A stretch of DNA of 64,000 nt from Silicimonas algicola. Lineage in GTDB: Bacteria; Pseudomonadota; Alphaproteobacteria; Rhodobacterales; Rhodobacteraceae. The DNA is taken from NCBI RefSeq assembly GCF_003148765.1, contig NZ_QGGV01000004.1:248001-312000 (forward strand). Direction: 5' to 3'. Below, one piece after another: positions 26,329 through 35,286 of the stretch (the first letter of the stretch is position 1; every line of letters starts with the position of its first letter). The position numbers and the translations under genes are program-made. Below the pieces are notes generated by a model that was given only the letters and a program-made list of their open reading frames with translations, was not told where the DNA came from and did no database searches.

Positions 26329-28665
26329 CTATTCGCCGTAGGGAATCCAGATCGTCTTCACCTCGGTGGCCGCCGCGAGGAAGGTATGGGCGGCCGCGTC
26401 GGACCAGTCGTGCGCGCGTCCGTGGTTCACCCAGGTGCGCTTGAGGTTCGTTGCGGACTCCCGCTCGATCATGGCCGAGAGGTCGGCGGTCGAAAAGCTC
26501 CAGACCGCGTCGATGTCCATGTGGCCCGCCGCTTGCGGGGCGAGTTCGGCGTGGGGTCCTGTCAGGATGTTCACCACGCCGCCGGGGACGTCCGAGGTGT
26601 CCAGCACCTGGTAGAAGTCGGTCGCTGACAGGGGATGCGGTTCGGAGGCCATGACGGTGATCCGGTTTCCCATCGCCATCGCGGGACCGACGAGCGACAC
26701 GAGGCCGAGGAGCGGCGCGTCGTCGGGCGCGAAGGCCGCGATCTTGCCGACGGGCTCGTTCATGGCGAGCGCCACGCCGCGAATCGGGACGCCCTTGGCG
26801 CGGCCGTCGAACTTGTCGGCCCAGGCGGCCCAGGTGAAGAGGCGGTCGATGGAGGCGTCCACTTCGGCCTTGCCGCCGCGCCTGCCGGTCATGGCGTCGA
26901 TACGGGCGGCGAACTCGACAGTTCGGGCGGACAGGTTCTCGGCCATGTAGTAGAGGATCTGCGCGCGGAGGTGTCCGGTCGTCTTCGACCATGACGCCGC
27001 GGCGTTCATTGCCTCGGCGGCGTTGCGCAGGTCCTTGCGGTTGGCGAGGCCGACATGGCCCACGACCTTACCCTTGGGCGACAGGACGGCGCGGGAATAG
27101 CCGCCGTCGGGGCGCGTCTGCTTGCCGCCGATGTAGAGCTTGGCGGTGCGGTCGATGGCGTCGTCGGCGGGTGTCGTTTCCGATGGCGGGGCGCTGCGGG
27201 CGGGGAGCTTTCTCGCCGTGGCCTTCGGCTTGGTGTAGGCGAGCAGGCCTTCCCACCCGCCCTCGCGCCCGAAGCCGGATTCGCGCACTCCTCCGAAGCC
27301 GGCGGCGGCGTCGAAGAGGTTCGTCGCGTTCACCCAGACGACGCCCGCCGCAAGCTTCGGCGCAATGTCGAGGGCGAGGTTCACGTTCTCGGTCCAGAGC
27401 GTCGCGGCAAGGCCGTAGCGGGTGTTGTTCGCCAGCTCCACCGCCTCCGCAGGGGTGCGGAAGGTGGTCGACACGAGGACCGGACCGAAGATCTCCTCCT
27501 GCATCAGCGGGTCGGCGGTCGAAAGGCCGGTGATGAGCGTGGGCGGATAGAAGGACCCGCCTTTTGGCATCTCGCAGGCGGCGTGATAGACCTCGCCCCC
27601 AGAGCCTTTCACCAGACCTTCGATGGTCTGAAGCTGCACCGGGTCCACGACCGCGCCGACGTCTATGCACTTGTCCAAGGGATCGCCGACGCGCAGCTTG
27701 TCCATCCGCGCCTTGAGGCGGCGGGTGAAGTCCTCGGCGATGCCCTCCTGGATCAGAAGGCGCGACCCGGCGCAGCAGACCTGCCCCTGGTTGAACCAGA
27801 TGGCGTCGACGAGGCCTTCGATGGCGGAATCCTGGTCGGCGTCGTCGAACACGATGTAGGGCGACTTGCCGCCCAGCTCGAGCGTCAGCGACTTCCCCGA
27901 CCCGGCGGTGGCGCGCCGAATGATGCGCCCGACTTCGGTCGAGCCGGTGAAGGCGATCTTGTCGATGCCTTCGTGTTCGGTAATCAGCGCGCCCACATTG
28001 CCGTCGCCGGTGACGATGTTGAGAACGCCTTTCGGCAGCCCGGCCTCGCGCGCGAGGTCGGCGAAGAGGAGCGCGGTGAGAGACGTGTATTCGGCAGGCT
28101 TCAAGACGACCGTGTTGCCCATTGCAAGCGCGGGCGCGACCTTCCAGGCGAGCATCAGAAGCGGAAAGTTCCACGGCACGATCTGGCCCGCGACGCCTAG
28201 CGCCTGCCGGTCGGGCAGCTCGTCGTCCATGAGCTGCGCCATGCCGGCGTGATAGTAGAAGTGCCGGGCGACCAACGGGATGTCGATGTCGCGGCTTTCG
28301 CGGATGGGTTTTCCGTTGTCGAGCGTCTCGAGGGTGGCGAAGAGGCGCGAGTGCTTCTGCACCATCCGGGCCAGGGCATAGAGCGCGCAGGCGCGGGCCT
28401 TGGCGTCGCGGGCCCACGCTGGTTGAGCGGCGCGGGCGGCCTTGACGGCGGCGTCCACATCCCTGGGTCTGGCCTGGCTGATCTTGGCGAGAAGCTTTCC
28501 GGTCGCGGGGTTCTTCGAGGCGAAGGTCGAGGCGGGCTTCGTCCAGTCGCCGCCGATGAAATGACCGAAAACCCCCCCGTGCCGCTCGATCCAGGCCATC
28601 GCCTCGGAGGCGTCCTCGGGCGCGGGGCCGTAGTCCATGGTCTCGAATATGTCGCGGACGTTCAT
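26329..28665 (-). CDS. ALDH16-type two-domain aldehyde dehydrogenase
   Basis: This 778-residue protein has a complete aldehyde dehydrogenase domain (about 30-490) with catalytic PWNFP (Asn165), TLELGGKSPY (Glu263) and NQGQVCCAGS (Cys297 or 298). It then has a second ALDH-like domain (about 500-775) that keeps fold motifs (KLYIGGKQTRPDGGYSRAV; NEPVGKIAAFAPDD) but lacks a catalytic Cys. This architecture is that of bacterial ALDH16. The enzyme should oxidise aldehydes with NAD(P)+. The gene starts 3 bases after the deoC stop, so it may remove the acetaldehyde DeoC releases; that link is inference. Confidence 0.9.
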   Translation of the reverse strand: MNVRDIFETMDYGPAPEDASEAMAWIERHGGVFGHFIGGDWTKPASTFASKNPATGKLLAKISQARPRDVDAAVKAARAAQPAWARDAKARACALYALARMVQKHSRLFATLETLDNGKPIRESRDIDIPLVARHFYYHAGMAQLMDDELPDRQALGVAGQIVPWNFPLLMLAWKVAPALAMGNTVVLKPAEYTSLTALLFADLAREAGLPKGVLNIVTGDGNVGALITEHEGIDKIAFTGSTEVGRIIRRATAGSGKSLTLELGGKSPYIVFDDADQDSAIEGLVDAIWFNQGQVCCAGSRLLIQEGIAEDFTRRLKARMDKLRVGDPLDKCIDVGAVVDPVQLQTIEGLVKGSGGEVYHAACEMPKGGSFYPPTLITGLSTADPLMQEEIFGPVLVSTTFRTPAEAVELANNTRYGLAATLWTENVNLALDIAPKLAAGVVWVNATNLFDAAAGFGGVRESGFGREGGWEGLLAYTKPKATARKLPARSAPPSETTPADDAIDRTAKLYIGGKQTRPDGGYSRAVLSPKGKVVGHVGLANRKDLRNAAEAMNAAASWSKTTGHLRAQILYYMAENLSARTVEFAARIDAMTGRRGGKAEVDASIDRLFTWAAWADKFDGRAKGVPIRGVALAMNEPVGKIAAFAPDDAPLLGLVSLVGPAMAMGNRITVMASEPHPLSATDFYQVLDTSDVPGGVVNILTGPHAELAPQAAGHMDIDAVWSFSTADLSAMIERESATNLKRTWVNHGRAHDWSDAAAHTFLAAATEVKTIWIPYGE

Positions 28666-28668
28666 GTT

Positions 28669-29670
28669 CTATCCAATCGCGTGCCGGTATCCCGCCGAAT
28701 AGCGGCCCGTCACGAAGTGCTCAAGCTGCCGCTCGATGTCGCCCAGAAGCGACGAGGCGCCGAAGCGGAAGAGGTCGGGGCGCAGCCAGCGGTCTCCCAG
28801 CTCGTCCTTCATCAGCGAGAGGTACACCAGCGCATCCTTGGCCTTGGAGATGCCGCCGGCGGGCTTGTAGCCGATGCGGTGGCCGGTCAACTCGTGGTAG
28901 GCGCGGATGGCGCGCGTCATCACGAGGCTGACGGGGAGGGTGGCGTTGACGCCTTCCTTCCCGGTCGAGGTCTTGATGAAGTCGGCGCCGCCCATCATGC
29001 AGACCCAGCTTGCCCGCGCGACGTTCCTGAGCGTGCCGAGCTCGCCTGTGGCGAGAATCGCCTTGACGTGCGCCTCGCCGCAGGCCGCGCGGAACGTCCG
29101 CATCTCGTCGTAGAGCGCCTGCCAGTCGCCGGTCAGGACGTGGCGGCGCGAGATGACGATGTCGATCTCCTTCGCGCCGGCCTTCACGCTTTCCTCGATC
29201 TCGGCCACCCGCAGATGGAAGGGCGAGAGTCCGGCAGGAAAGCCGGTGGACACGGCGGCGACGGGGATGCCGGTGCCCTGAAGCGCCTCGACTGCGGTTT
29301 CGACCATGTCGTGATAGACGCAGACGGCCCCGGTGGTGACGGGCGGCATCTTGAGGGCGTCGAGAAGGTCGGCCCGCACCGGGTTTGCGGCCTTGGCGCA
29401 AAGCCGGCGGACGCGTCCCGGAGTGTCGTCCCCCGCCAGCGTGGTCAGGTCGATCATGGTGATCGCGCGGAGAAGCCAGGCCGCCTGGTATTCCTTCTTC
29501 ACCGACCGCCGTCCGGGCAGCGTCGCCGCCCGACGTTCGATGGCCGAGGTGTTGGCCTGAAGCGCACGCACCAGATCGAGGTCCAGCTCCATCCCGGGAT
29601 TGCGGGGTTCGTGGACCTGCGGCAGAAGCTGCGCTGCCTTCGTCGCGGCAGAGAGGACGGTGTCGGCCAT
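28669..29670 (-). CDS. deoC: Deoxyribose-phosphate aldolase
   Basis: DeoC cleaves 2-deoxyribose 5-phosphate to glyceraldehyde 3-phosphate and acetaldehyde. The 333-residue product carries the Schiff-base lysine in HVKAILATGEL (Lys203), the second active-site lysine in GYKPAGGI (Lys269), MIDLTTLAGDDTP and FIKTSTGK. It is longer than E. coli DeoC because of an N-terminal extension, as in other alphaproteobacterial and eukaryotic-type members. The ATG at 29670 is preferred over an unconserved upstream extension. It is followed within 3 bases by ALDH16. Confidence 0.93.
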   Translation of the reverse strand: MADTVLSAATKAAQLLPQVHEPRNPGMELDLDLVRALQANTSAIERRAATLPGRRSVKKEYQAAWLLRAITMIDLTTLAGDDTPGRVRRLCAKAANPVRADLLDALKMPPVTTGAVCVYHDMVETAVEALQGTGIPVAAVSTGFPAGLSPFHLRVAEIEESVKAGAKEIDIVISRRHVLTGDWQALYDEMRTFRAACGEAHVKAILATGELGTLRNVARASWVCMMGGADFIKTSTGKEGVNATLPVSLVMTRAIRAYHELTGHRIGYKPAGGISKAKDALVYLSLMKDELGDRWLRPDLFRFGASSLLGDIERQLEHFVTGRYSAGYRHAIG

Positions 29671-29740
29671 GTCGGAAGGGTCGCACGCAGGTTCGCCGGA
29701 CGCAATCTGTGACCGTGGGTCGCGAAGCGAGCCGGAGCGT

Positions 29741-30952
29741 TCACGCCGCCGCGGCAACGGTCCGCCGCCGCAAGGCGATCCAGATCGCGGCCACGATGGC
29801 GAGGTTCATCGCACCAGCTGCCGTCGCAACCGCGAAGGAAACGACGTAGGTCTCGGTCAGGTCGAAGAAGACGCCGCCCTGCCAGCCGCCCAAGGCGTGC
29901 CCCGCCCAGCCGAACGCCAGCACGATACCCGTGGCCGAGGCGCGGCGAGAGGCGGGCGTCAGCGCCCTGACGGTGGTCAGCACTCCGGTCATCACACCGC
30001 CGTAGCCGAAGCCGTAGATCGGCGCAAAGATCCAGAAGGCCTGCAGGGAGCCGAGCGTCACGAAGCCCAGCATCAGGACGGTCTGCCACGCTGTCGCGGC
30101 GAACCAGGCACGCACCGGGCCGATGATGTCCGAGAGGCGGCCGAAGAACAGTCGTCCGCCGATCGCGGCGATCAGCATGATGAGAAGCGGTCCTCCCGCT
30201 TCCGCGCCCACGCCGCAAACGCCCTGGATGAGCGGGACGAGATGGATGAGCGGCGTCGACATACCCGTGCAGCAGCCAAGGACCGCGAGCGACAGGGCGG
30301 GAAGAAGGATCGCGGGGGAAATCGTGGCTCTACCCCCGGTGGCAACGGTGGTCGGGGCCGGAGCCGGAGGCGGCTGACGCATGACGAAGGACAGGGGCAC
30401 CAGCGTCAGCGCCGAGAAGGCGCCAAGGATGGTGAAGGCGGCCTGCCAGCCCATCGTTTCTATCAGGTGGCCGGCGACGAAGGGTATCAGACCCTGACCC
30501 AGCGCCTGTCCCGCCGATGCAATGCCGATTGCCAGACCGGCCCCGGTGCGGAACCAGCCGCCGACCAGCGCGATGACGGGCGCGAAAAGCGCGCCGCCGC
30601 CGATGGCTCCCGCAAGGAAGAAGAGGGCGTGGAACTGCCACAGGGCCTGCGCGCGGGAGGCGAGGATGAGGCAGAGCGACAGCACGACGGCTCCGGCCAG
30701 GCAGATCGTGCGGGTTGCGACACGGTCGGCGAGGAAGCCCATCGCGATGCCGCCTAAGGCTATGCCCAGCAGCCCGAACGAGTTTATGGCGGCGACATCC
30801 GCCCGGTCCCAGCCGAAGTGGGTTTCGAGCGGGACGACAAAGGCCGAGAGACCGTTGACGAGCATACCCATCGCGATGCCAAGCAGCAGGGCCGCGGCGG
30901 TGACGACGACCCAGCGGAAGCCGGGCTCGGGGGATATGGACGTTTCGTGCAT
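29741..30952 (-). CDS. MFS transporter
   Basis: This 403-residue inner-membrane protein has about twelve hydrophobic helices in two halves separated by a short loop (residues about 205-220, PPPAPAPTT). The MFS loop motif appears as GFLADRVATRT in the first half and GRLSDIIGPVRAW in the second. The start ATG at 30952 has GGGAGAG about 7 bases upstream. It lies 70 bases before deoC in the same direction, so nucleoside- or deoxyribose-related transport is possible but unproven; it could also belong to the oxalate/formate-antiporter-like group. Confidence 0.85.
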   Translation of the reverse strand: MHETSISPEPGFRWVVVTAAALLLGIAMGMLVNGLSAFVVPLETHFGWDRADVAAINSFGLLGIALGGIAMGFLADRVATRTICLAGAVVLSLCLILASRAQALWQFHALFFLAGAIGGGALFAPVIALVGGWFRTGAGLAIGIASAGQALGQGLIPFVAGHLIETMGWQAAFTILGAFSALTLVPLSFVMRQPPPAPAPTTVATGGRATISPAILLPALSLAVLGCCTGMSTPLIHLVPLIQGVCGVGAEAGGPLLIMLIAAIGGRLFFGRLSDIIGPVRAWFAATAWQTVLMLGFVTLGSLQAFWIFAPIYGFGYGGVMTGVLTTVRALTPASRRASATGIVLAFGWAGHALGGWQGGVFFDLTETYVVSFAVATAAGAMNLAIVAAIWIALRRRTVAAAA

Positions 30953-31030
30953 GTTGCGCTCTCCCGGGTGCAACATACCGTTCGGCCGTGTCGCCGTCTC
31001 GGCGACCCGCGTTTCATTCACGTTTCGATT

Positions 31031-32251
31031 TTATCCGCGTGCGCCGAGAGCCTTCTGAAGGTTCGCGTCGATCTTGTCGAGGAAGCCCGTCGTGGTCAGC
31101 CAGCCCTGGTTCGGCCCGACCAGCAGCGCCAGGTCCTTGGTCATGTGGCCGGATTCGACGGTGTCCACCACGACCTTCTCCAGCGTCTCGGCGAAGCTCA
31201 TGAGCGCGTCGTTGCCATCGAGCTTGGCGCGGTGCTTCAGACCGCCGGTCCAGGCGTAGATGGAGGCGATGGAGTTGGTCGAGGTCTGCTCGCCCTTCTC
31301 GTGCTGGCGGAAGTGACGGGTGACGGTGCCGTGCGCGGCCTCGGACTCCACGACCTTCCCGTCGGGCGTCATGAGGATCGAGGTCATCAGGCCGAGAGAG
31401 CCGAAGCCCTGCGCGACGGTGTCGGACTGCACGTCGCCGTCGTAGTTCTTGCAGGCCCAGACATAGCCGCCCGACCACTTCAGCGACGACGCCACCATGT
31501 CGTCGATCAGACGGTGCTCGTACCAGATCTTCTTCTCATCGAAGACCGCCTTGAATTCGGCCTCGTAGACCTCCTGGAAGATGTCCTTGAAGCGCCCGTC
31601 GTAGACCTTGAGGATCGTGTTCTTCGTCGACAGATACAGCGGCCAGCCGAGGTTCAGCGCGTAGTTGAACGAGGCGCGGGCGAAGTCGTAGATCGACTTG
31701 TCGAGATTGAACATCGCCTGCACGACACCTGCGTCGGGGGCGTCGAAGACCTCGCGCTCGATGACCGTGCCGTCCTTGCCTTCGAACTTCAGCGTCAGCC
31801 TGCCCGCTCCGGGGAAGGCGAAGTCGGTGGCGCGATACTGGTCGCCGAAGGCGTGGCGCCCGACGACGATCGGCTTCGTCCAGCCGGGAACCAGACGCGG
31901 CACGTTGCGGCAGATGATCGGCTGGCGGAAGATCACCCCGCCCAGGATGTTGCGGATCGTCCCGTTCGGGCTGCGCCACATCTGCTTGAGGCCGAACTCC
32001 TCGACGCGCCCCTCGTCGGGCGTGATCGTCGCGCATTTGACCGCCACGCCGACCTCCTTCGTCTTCTCGGCCGCCTCGACCGTGATCCGGTCGTCGGTCT
32101 CGTCCCGCTTCTGGATCGAGAGGTCGTAGTACAGAAGGTCGACGTCAAGGTAGGGCAGGATCAGCTTCGTCTTGATGAACTCCCAGATGATGCGGGTCAT
32201 CTCGTCGCCGTCCATCTCGACGATCGGGTTGTCGACTTTGATCTTCGTCAT
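31031..32251 (-). CDS. icd: NADP-dependent isocitrate dehydrogenase
   Basis: Icd oxidatively decarboxylates isocitrate to 2-oxoglutarate in the TCA cycle. The 406-residue product is of the eukaryote-like homodimeric type, with [15 protein letters not shown], the substrate loop [18 protein letters not shown]-like [20 protein letters not shown], and the NADP-specific [11 protein letters not shown]. It is intact. It is divergent from the small ORF at 32433. Confidence 0.96.
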   Translation of the reverse strand: MTKIKVDNPIVEMDGDEMTRIIWEFIKTKLILPYLDVDLLYYDLSIQKRDETDDRITVEAAEKTKEVGVAVKCATITPDEGRVEEFGLKQMWRSPNGTIRNILGGVIFRQPIICRNVPRLVPGWTKPIVVGRHAFGDQYRATDFAFPGAGRLTLKFEGKDGTVIEREVFDAPDAGVVQAMFNLDKSIYDFARASFNYALNLGWPLYLSTKNTILKVYDGRFKDIFQEVYEAEFKAVFDEKKIWYEHRLIDDMVASSLKWSGGYVWACKNYDGDVQSDTVAQGFGSLGLMTSILMTPDGKVVESEAAHGTVTRHFRQHEKGEQTSTNSIASIYAWTGGLKHRAKLDGNDALMSFAETLEKVVVDTVESGHMTKDLALLVGPNQGWLTTTGFLDKIDANLQKALGARG

Positions 32252-32432
32252 GCGGGAAGGCTCCAGAAGAGTGGCATGGGGCCGGACCTACGCGTGTCGG
32301 ACCGGAATTTGAAGTGTGCGAGCGGCACCGTCCGAAAATGTACCTCAATCGCCCGAAGTGCGCCCCGTTCTCGTCCAACTTTAAGGTTAAAGAGGCGTTC
32401 ACGCTTGTTGTGTGTAACCAGGACCTACATTC

Positions 32433-32927
32433 ATGAAGTACGATTTCGACATATTTTCTGTTGTTTCCGCCGATATGCGCAAACGATACGCCTCGCTTGC
32501 CGCAATGTTCGGCATCCAGGACCTTCTCGACCGGGAACTGGCGATCTTCCGCGATCCTGCGGCGACCAACGCACTTCTTGGCGCGTCCCAGTGCGTCCGC
32601 GACTGCTTCGTGGCGGCCGGTTTTGCGCTGAATGCCTTCGATACGGGTGTGGAAGCCGGGCTCTACTTCCCCGACAGTGCGCCGCGCCGCAACATGGTCC
32701 TGTCGCGGCTGAAGGGGATCGTCGCCGCGCTTCCGGACGATGCAGACTGGAACGGCTTCGACATGGACGCCTTCTTCGCGGCCGCCGAGACGGCACGGCC
32801 CACGTCCGGCAATGCGCGCATCTTCGCGAGGATGACGGTCTCGACCCCGGTGCGGAGCGAGGAGATCGTCGTCGCTGCCCCGCCGATGTCGGACTTCGTC
32901 TTCGGGGGAGCCCGCAACGCCGCCTGA
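32433..32927 (+). CDS. Hypothetical protein
   Basis: I do not recognise this 164-residue protein. It has no signal peptide or membrane helix. The N-terminal half is helical and mixed in charge (KYDFDIFSVVSADMRKRYAS), the middle has two Cys in ASQCVRDCFVAAGFALNAFD, and the C-terminus is Pro/Ala-rich. The ATG at 32433 follows a 181-base intergenic region shared with divergent icd, which should hold its promoter. Base composition looks like that of its neighbours. Confidence 0.65.
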   Translation: MKYDFDIFSVVSADMRKRYASLAAMFGIQDLLDRELAIFRDPAATNALLGASQCVRDCFVAAGFALNAFDTGVEAGLYFPDSAPRRNMVLSRLKGIVAALPDDADWNGFDMDAFFAAAETARPTSGNARIFARMTVSTPVRSEEIVVAAPPMSDFVFGGARNAA

Positions 32928-33025
32928 GCCTGACCTCACTCATCGAGATGGCGGCGGGCCCGACGGGGTCCGCCGCTTTCATTCCGATGCGCCGAGTTCT
33001 GCCGTGCCGTAGCGAGGCCCGACCG

Positions 33026-33631
33026 TCAGGCCAGCGTCACACCGGCGCCGGCCATCTGGGACTTCATGGCGTCGAGTGACCCCTCGAGGTCGATCGCGCG
33101 GCACAGGGTTTCGACGACCGTCACCCTGAACCCCAGCCGTGCCGCGTCCAGCGCCGAGTAGGCGACACAGTAGTCGGTCGCGAGACCCACCAGCGCCACG
33201 GCGCCGACGCCGCGTGCCCTGAGATAACCTTCGAGACCCGTCGGCGTTGTCCGGTCGTTCTCGAAGAAGGCCGAATAGCTGTCGATCTCGCGCCGGAAGC
33301 CCTTGCGAAGGATCATGTCGGCGCTGCGGGTGTCGAGCTTCGGATGAAAGGCCGCGCCGTCGCTGCCGATCAGGCAATGGTCCGGCCACAGCACCTGCGT
33401 GCCGTAGGGCATCTCGGTCGTCGAGAACGGGGCGGCGCCGTCATGTTGGCTTGCGAACGAAAGGTGGTCGGCGGGATGCCAGTCCTGGGTGAAGACGCGG
33501 ACCTGAAACTCGGGGACAAGCGCGTTGATCGGTGCGACGATCTCGTCCCCGCCCCCGACGGCAAGCGCCCCGCCGGGACAGAAGTCGTTCTGCACGTCGA
33601 TGACGAGGATCGCTTCGTTCGCCTTCCTCAT
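33026..33631 (-). CDS. pncA: Nicotinamidase/pyrazinamidase
   Basis: PncA hydrolyses nicotinamide to nicotinate for NAD salvage. The 201-residue product keeps the cysteine-hydrolase triad: Asp12 (VIDVQNDFCPGG), Lys110 (ILRKGF) and Cys155 (ATDYCVAYSA), plus the metal ligands in TQDWHPADHLSF (Asp50, His52, His56). It is divergent from trhO across 72 bases. Confidence 0.95.
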   Translation of the reverse strand: MRKANEAILVIDVQNDFCPGGALAVGGGDEIVAPINALVPEFQVRVFTQDWHPADHLSFASQHDGAAPFSTTEMPYGTQVLWPDHCLIGSDGAAFHPKLDTRSADMILRKGFRREIDSYSAFFENDRTTPTGLEGYLRARGVGAVALVGLATDYCVAYSALDAARLGFRVTVVETLCRAIDLEGSLDAMKSQMAGAGVTLA

Positions 33632-33703
33632 TGTCCGGTCTCCGTTGGTCCTGCCCAGACTACGGGTTGTACGGCGCTTCGCAACGGCGTATCTGCCGCG
33701 CCC

Positions 33704-34615
33704 ATGCTGACTGTTGCCGCCTTCTATCGCTTCACGCCCTTCGAGGATCCGGGGTCGATGCGTGCGCCCCTATTGGCGGCGGCGCGGGACGGAGGGGTGC
33801 GAGGCACGATCCTCCTCGCGGCTGAAGGCGTCAACGGCACGATCGCCGGACCGCGCGAGGGCGTGGATGCGGTGCTGGCGCATCTGAAGGCGTTTCCGGG
33901 GTGCGCCGACCTGTCGTGGAAGGAAAGCCACGCGTCCCAGATGCCATTCGGCCGCATGAAGGTGCGCGTGAAACGCGAGATCGTCAGCCTGGGCCGTCCC
34001 GAGGCCAATCCGTCGCACGCTGTGGGAACCCATGTTCCGGCGCGGGAGTGGAACGACCTCATCGCGCGCGACGATGTGGTCGTGATCGACACCCGCAACG
34101 ACTACGAGGTCGCGATCGGCACGTTCCGTGGCGCGGTCGATCCGGGCACCCGCAGCTTCGGAGAGTTTCCGGACTGGTGGGTGAAGAACGGCGACAGGAT
34201 GCGCGACCGGAAGATCGCCATGTTCTGCACCGGGGGCATCCGCTGCGAGAAGGCGTCGAGCTATCTTCTGTCGCAAGGCGTGGAAGAGGTCTTTCACCTC
34301 GACGGCGGCATCCTGAAATACCTGGAAGAGGTCCAGGAGTCCGACAGCCTGTGGGATGGCGCCTGCTTCGTCTTCGACGGTCGCGTCTCGGTCGCACATG
34401 GTCTGGTCGAGGGCGATCACAGCCTCTGTCATGCCTGCGGCGTCCCGCTGACACCGGCCGAGACGCTCCATCCCCATTTCGAGGCGGGCGTGAGCTGTCA
34501 CAGGTGCATGGACAGCTATGACGACGATGACCGTGCGCGGTTCAGGGAACGGCAACGGCAGGTCACGCTGGCAGAGACGCGCGGGCTTCGGCACATGGGA
34601 TCCGACGGGCCTTAG
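33704..34615 (+). CDS. trhO: tRNA uridine-34 hydroxylase TrhO (YceA-type rhodanese)
   Basis: TrhO hydroxylates U34 of certain tRNAs. The 303-residue product has an N-terminal acylphosphatase-like domain (GTILLAAEGVNGTIAGPREG), a rhodanese domain with the conserved MFCTGGIRCEKAS, and C-terminal Cys pairs (CHACG and CHRC) of a zinc-binding tail. The ATG at 33704 matches the family N-terminus (LTVAAFYRFTPFEDP); the longer open frame upstream runs into pncA. Confidence 0.92.
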   Translation: MLTVAAFYRFTPFEDPGSMRAPLLAAARDGGVRGTILLAAEGVNGTIAGPREGVDAVLAHLKAFPGCADLSWKESHASQMPFGRMKVRVKREIVSLGRPEANPSHAVGTHVPAREWNDLIARDDVVVIDTRNDYEVAIGTFRGAVDPGTRSFGEFPDWWVKNGDRMRDRKIAMFCTGGIRCEKASSYLLSQGVEEVFHLDGGILKYLEEVQESDSLWDGACFVFDGRVSVAHGLVEGDHSLCHACGVPLTPAETLHPHFEAGVSCHRCMDSYDDDDRARFRERQRQVTLAETRGLRHMGSDGP

Positions 34616-34674
34616 CGGTTGCCCTTCGAGCAGGGCTCGTCCATCTTCCGACCATCGTACAAGACTTCATTTCG

Positions 34675-35286
34675 ATGGCAGAGCCGGCGACACATCATTG
34701 CGGAAATTGCGGCGCCGAGCTTCCTCGTCGGCTTCGTCATGCGAAGATGTTCACCTGCACGCCTTGCGGCACGACCAGCGTCCTGCGCGACGAGGCGTGG
34801 GAGCTGGCGGGCACCGGCGGCGTCATGCAGGACGCGCCTTCGCTCGTGCGGATCGGGGAACAGGTCGAGGTCGAGGGGTTGACGCTGATGCCGGTCGGTC
34901 ACGCCCGGTTCGGCTATGGCCGTGGCTGGTGGGACGAGTTCTGGTGTCTCGACGGCGAGGGGGAGGGTCACTGGCTGTCCGCAGACGAGGGCGACTATGC
35001 GCTCGAACGGCCTCTTGCGCCCGGCGACTGGCCCTCGGGTTTTCGCCCTTCGCTTGGCGCGACGGTCACGATCCGGGGCGAGACATTCCGCGTGACCGAG
35101 GCGGAAACGGCAGTCTGCCTCGCGGTTCGCGGCGAATTTCCCGAAGAGCTGGAGATCGACGAGGCGCATCTCTATTTCGATCTCGCCGGACCGGGCGGCC
35201 AGATCGCGACCTTCGAAAAATGGGAGGGTGGCGAGGCCTGGACCTTCGGCGTCTGGCTCGATCCCTGGGACCTGCGGGCGGCATGA
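34675..35286 (+). CDS. DUF4178 protein with N-terminal zinc ribbon (cluster gene 1)
   Basis: This 203-residue soluble protein starts with a zinc ribbon (HCGNCGAE and FTCTPCGTT, Cys-x2-Cys twice) followed by one DUF4178 domain (about 50-200) with VGHARFGYGRGWWDEFWCLD and GHWLSADEGDYAL. The family has no established biochemical role. Its stop overlaps the ATG of the next DUF4178 gene by 4 bases, and it opens a five-gene cluster ending in a membrane spermidine synthase. Confidence 0.85.
   Translation: MAEPATHHCGNCGAELPRRLRHAKMFTCTPCGTTSVLRDEAWELAGTGGVMQDAPSLVRIGEQVEVEGLTLMPVGHARFGYGRGWWDEFWCLDGEGEGHWLSADEGDYALERPLAPGDWPSGFRPSLGATVTIRGETFRVTEAETAVCLAVRGEFPEELEIDEAHLYFDLAGPGGQIATFEKWEGGEAWTFGVWLDPWDLRAA

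Noticed and set aside
30818-33079. 753-residue plus-strand ORF opposite the MFS and icd genes
   Set aside because: It runs antisense to two well-supported genes and has no recognisable domain; a typical high-GC shadow frame.
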